This document shows, piece by piece, positions 31,251 to 32,044 of a stretch of DNA of 32,044 nt. The notes beneath the pieces are model-generated. The model ran no database searches. It saw only the letters and a list, made by a program, of their open reading frames with translations, and was not told the origin of the DNA. Numbering within the stretch: position 1 is the first letter of the stretch; each line of letters opens with the position of its first letter. This stretch comes from Syntrophaceae bacterium UBA2280. Its GTDB lineage: Bacteria > Desulfobacterota > Syntrophia > Syntrophales > Smithellaceae. The stretch covers positions 1 through 32,044 of the forward strand of contig DDWS01000054.1 in NCBI GenBank assembly GCA_002347685.1, read 5' to 3'. A program made the position numbers and the translations under genes.

Positions 31251-31799
31251 ATGGAATTAACAGATCAGGAAAAAAAGACACTTCTGGAGATTGCCAAACG
31301 ATCGATTATGGCAAAAGCCGGCAACAAGGAAATGCCCAAGCTGGCCAGTGACTTGCCGATCCTTAAAGAGAAGCGCGGCGCTTTTGTCACCCTGAAAAAA
31401 AGAGGTCATTTGCGTGGCTGTATCGGTTATATCAAGGCCGTCAAGCCATTGGGTGAAACGGTTCAGGAAATGGCGGTGGCGGCGGCGTTTCATGATCCGC
31501 GGTTTCCTTCCGTGAAATTCGACGAGATCCGCGATTTGAGTTTTGAGGTGTCTGTGCTGAGTCCATTGCAAAAAGTAAGTAATGTTGATGACATAGAAGT
31601 GGGGAAGCACGGGCTCTATGTCGTTCGAGGGTACAATTCCGGCCTGTTGCTGCCGCAGGTTGCTGTGGAATATGGCTGGGATCGGGAGACCTTTTTGCGG
31701 GAGGCCTGTTACAAGGCCGGTTTGCCTTCTCAGGCCTGGACCGACACGGAAACGGATATTTTCATTTTTTCGGCGGATTATTTCAGTGACAAGGATTGA
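31251..31799 (+). CDS. amrA: AMMECR1-family protein (AmmeMemoRadiSam system protein A)
   Basis: A 182-residue AMMECR1 domain protein with the six-residue signature LRGCIG (in KKRGHLRGCIGYIKAVKPLGE) and the AFHDPRFPSVKFDEI and FEVSVLSPLQKV segments, followed by GYNSGLLLPQVAVEYGWDRETFLREACYKAGLP. Its biochemical function is unknown. ATG 31251 follows AGAGGA and the frame upstream is intergenic or overlaps the memo gene, so this start is favoured. It forms a coupled pair with the Memo gene behind the cysteine synthase-CysRS fusion. Confidence 0.9.
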   Translation: MELTDQEKKTLLEIAKRSIMAKAGNKEMPKLASDLPILKEKRGAFVTLKKRGHLRGCIGYIKAVKPLGETVQEMAVAAAFHDPRFPSVKFDEIRDLSFEVSVLSPLQKVSNVDDIEVGKHGLYVVRGYNSGLLLPQVAVEYGWDRETFLREACYKAGLPSQAWTDTETDIFIFSADYFSDKD

Positions 31800-31851
31800 T
31801 TTTCGCGCCGGGGTTTATTTCCGGTATTTTTTAAAAAAAATAAAAATTTAC

Positions 31852-31880
31852 TTGACAAAAGTCATCATAAAAATTAAAGT
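31852..31880 (+). promoter_or_regulatory. Promoter of the tRNA-Thr unit
   Basis: TTGACA (31852-31857), a 17-base spacer and TAAAGT (31875-31880) lie in an AT-rich block. The predicted start is at about 31887, some 80 bases before the tRNA. The same -10 hexamer is seen at the rfaE1 promoter. Confidence 0.65.
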
Positions 31881-31968
31881 CCGCAATTCGCACAACAGTG
31901 TGTTGTCGCTTATTTGCGTTTAAAGATGTAAGTGTTTGATGTGAAAAGACAATAATTTATAAGAGTTT

Positions 31969-32044
31969 GCTGGCGTAGCTCAATCGGTAGAGCAGCTGAT
32001 TTGTAATCAGCAGGTTGCGGGTTCAAGTCCCATCGCCAGCTCCA
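31969..32044 (+). tRNA. tRNA-Thr (anticodon TGT)
   Basis: A complete 76-base tRNA ending at the window edge. The acceptor GCTGGCG pairs with CGCCAGC, followed by TCCA, so CCA is encoded. The D arm is GCTCAATCGGTAGAGC. The anticodon stem GCTGA/TCAGC encloses TTTGTAA with anticodon TGT, reading ACA. The T loop is GTTCAAGTC. More tRNA genes may follow beyond the window, as is common for this tRNA. Confidence 0.96.

Noticed and set aside
1..32044. CRISPR arrays, prophage or intact insertion sequences
   Set aside because: No regularly spaced repeats, integrase, phage structural genes or intact transposase were found. The only mobile-element trace is the transposase tail near 2.3 kb and weak repeats near 6.6 and 9.66 kb.

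Overview
The window looks like a chromosomal segment of a deltaproteobacterium, most likely Syntrophales-like (Syntrophus/Smithella type). This is inferred from gene content and order (leuA-leuC-leuD-leuB; rfaE1-DUF4416-yicC-gmk-rpoZ-pyrF-rlmB; Memo/AMMECR1), moderate GC and several multi-PAS/receiver proteins. No database search was possible, so the taxonomy is inference. There are no phage genes, CRISPR arrays or intact insertion sequences.

Layout. 1-6.5 kb is an accessory-looking stretch. It holds three unrelated secreted alpha/beta-hydrolase lipoproteins (DUF3089 type, PGAP1-like lipase type, TAP/S33 peptidase type), and a chagasin-like (I42) protein whose C-terminal sensor-like domain runs into the degraded 3' end of a REP-associated-type transposase. 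6.9-9.5 kb encodes a hybrid histidine kinase with about four PAS units. 9.9-10.8 kb holds a LexA-type repressor, with a GAAC-N4-GTTC operator inside its promoter, and a small membrane protein. 10.9-13.2 kb (minus strand) holds a SLOG-fold protein, a PNPOx-like flavin-binding protein, a stand-alone cobalamin-dependent methionine synthase reactivation domain and a single-domain response regulator. The last two directly follow the leucine operon. 13.2-18.0 kb is leuA-leuC-leuD-leuB (minus), preceded by a strong promoter, a leucine-rich leader peptide and an intrinsic terminator: a textbook attenuation layout. 18.2-20.9 kb holds a DUF6812 protein, a DUF368 polyprenyl-phosphate transporter and a PIF1-like helicase with a C-terminal WYL-like domain. 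21.2-26.1 kb is a tightly packed plus-strand operon (rfaE1, DUF4416, yicC, gmk, rpoZ, pyrF, rlmB). It is followed by pilC with its own promoter, a tRNA-Pro(CGG) on the other strand and a DUF1178 protein. 28.1-31.8 kb is an ATGA-coupled group: a cysteine synthase fused to a cysteinyl-tRNA synthetase, then Memo and AMMECR1 family proteins. The window ends with tRNA-Thr(TGT).

Most notable. (1) The cysteine synthase-CysRS fusion, in which the canonical zinc-ligand glutamate aligns with Ile and the neighbouring His with Cys, sits one ATGA overlap upstream of Memo/AMMECR1. (2) The leucine leader peptide/attenuator has 11 Leu codons in 39. (3) The LexA-like gene has an operator-embedded promoter and a probably leaderless transcript. 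(4) The PIF1-WYL helicase. (5) The receiver and methionine-synthase reactivation proteins sit downstream of leuB.
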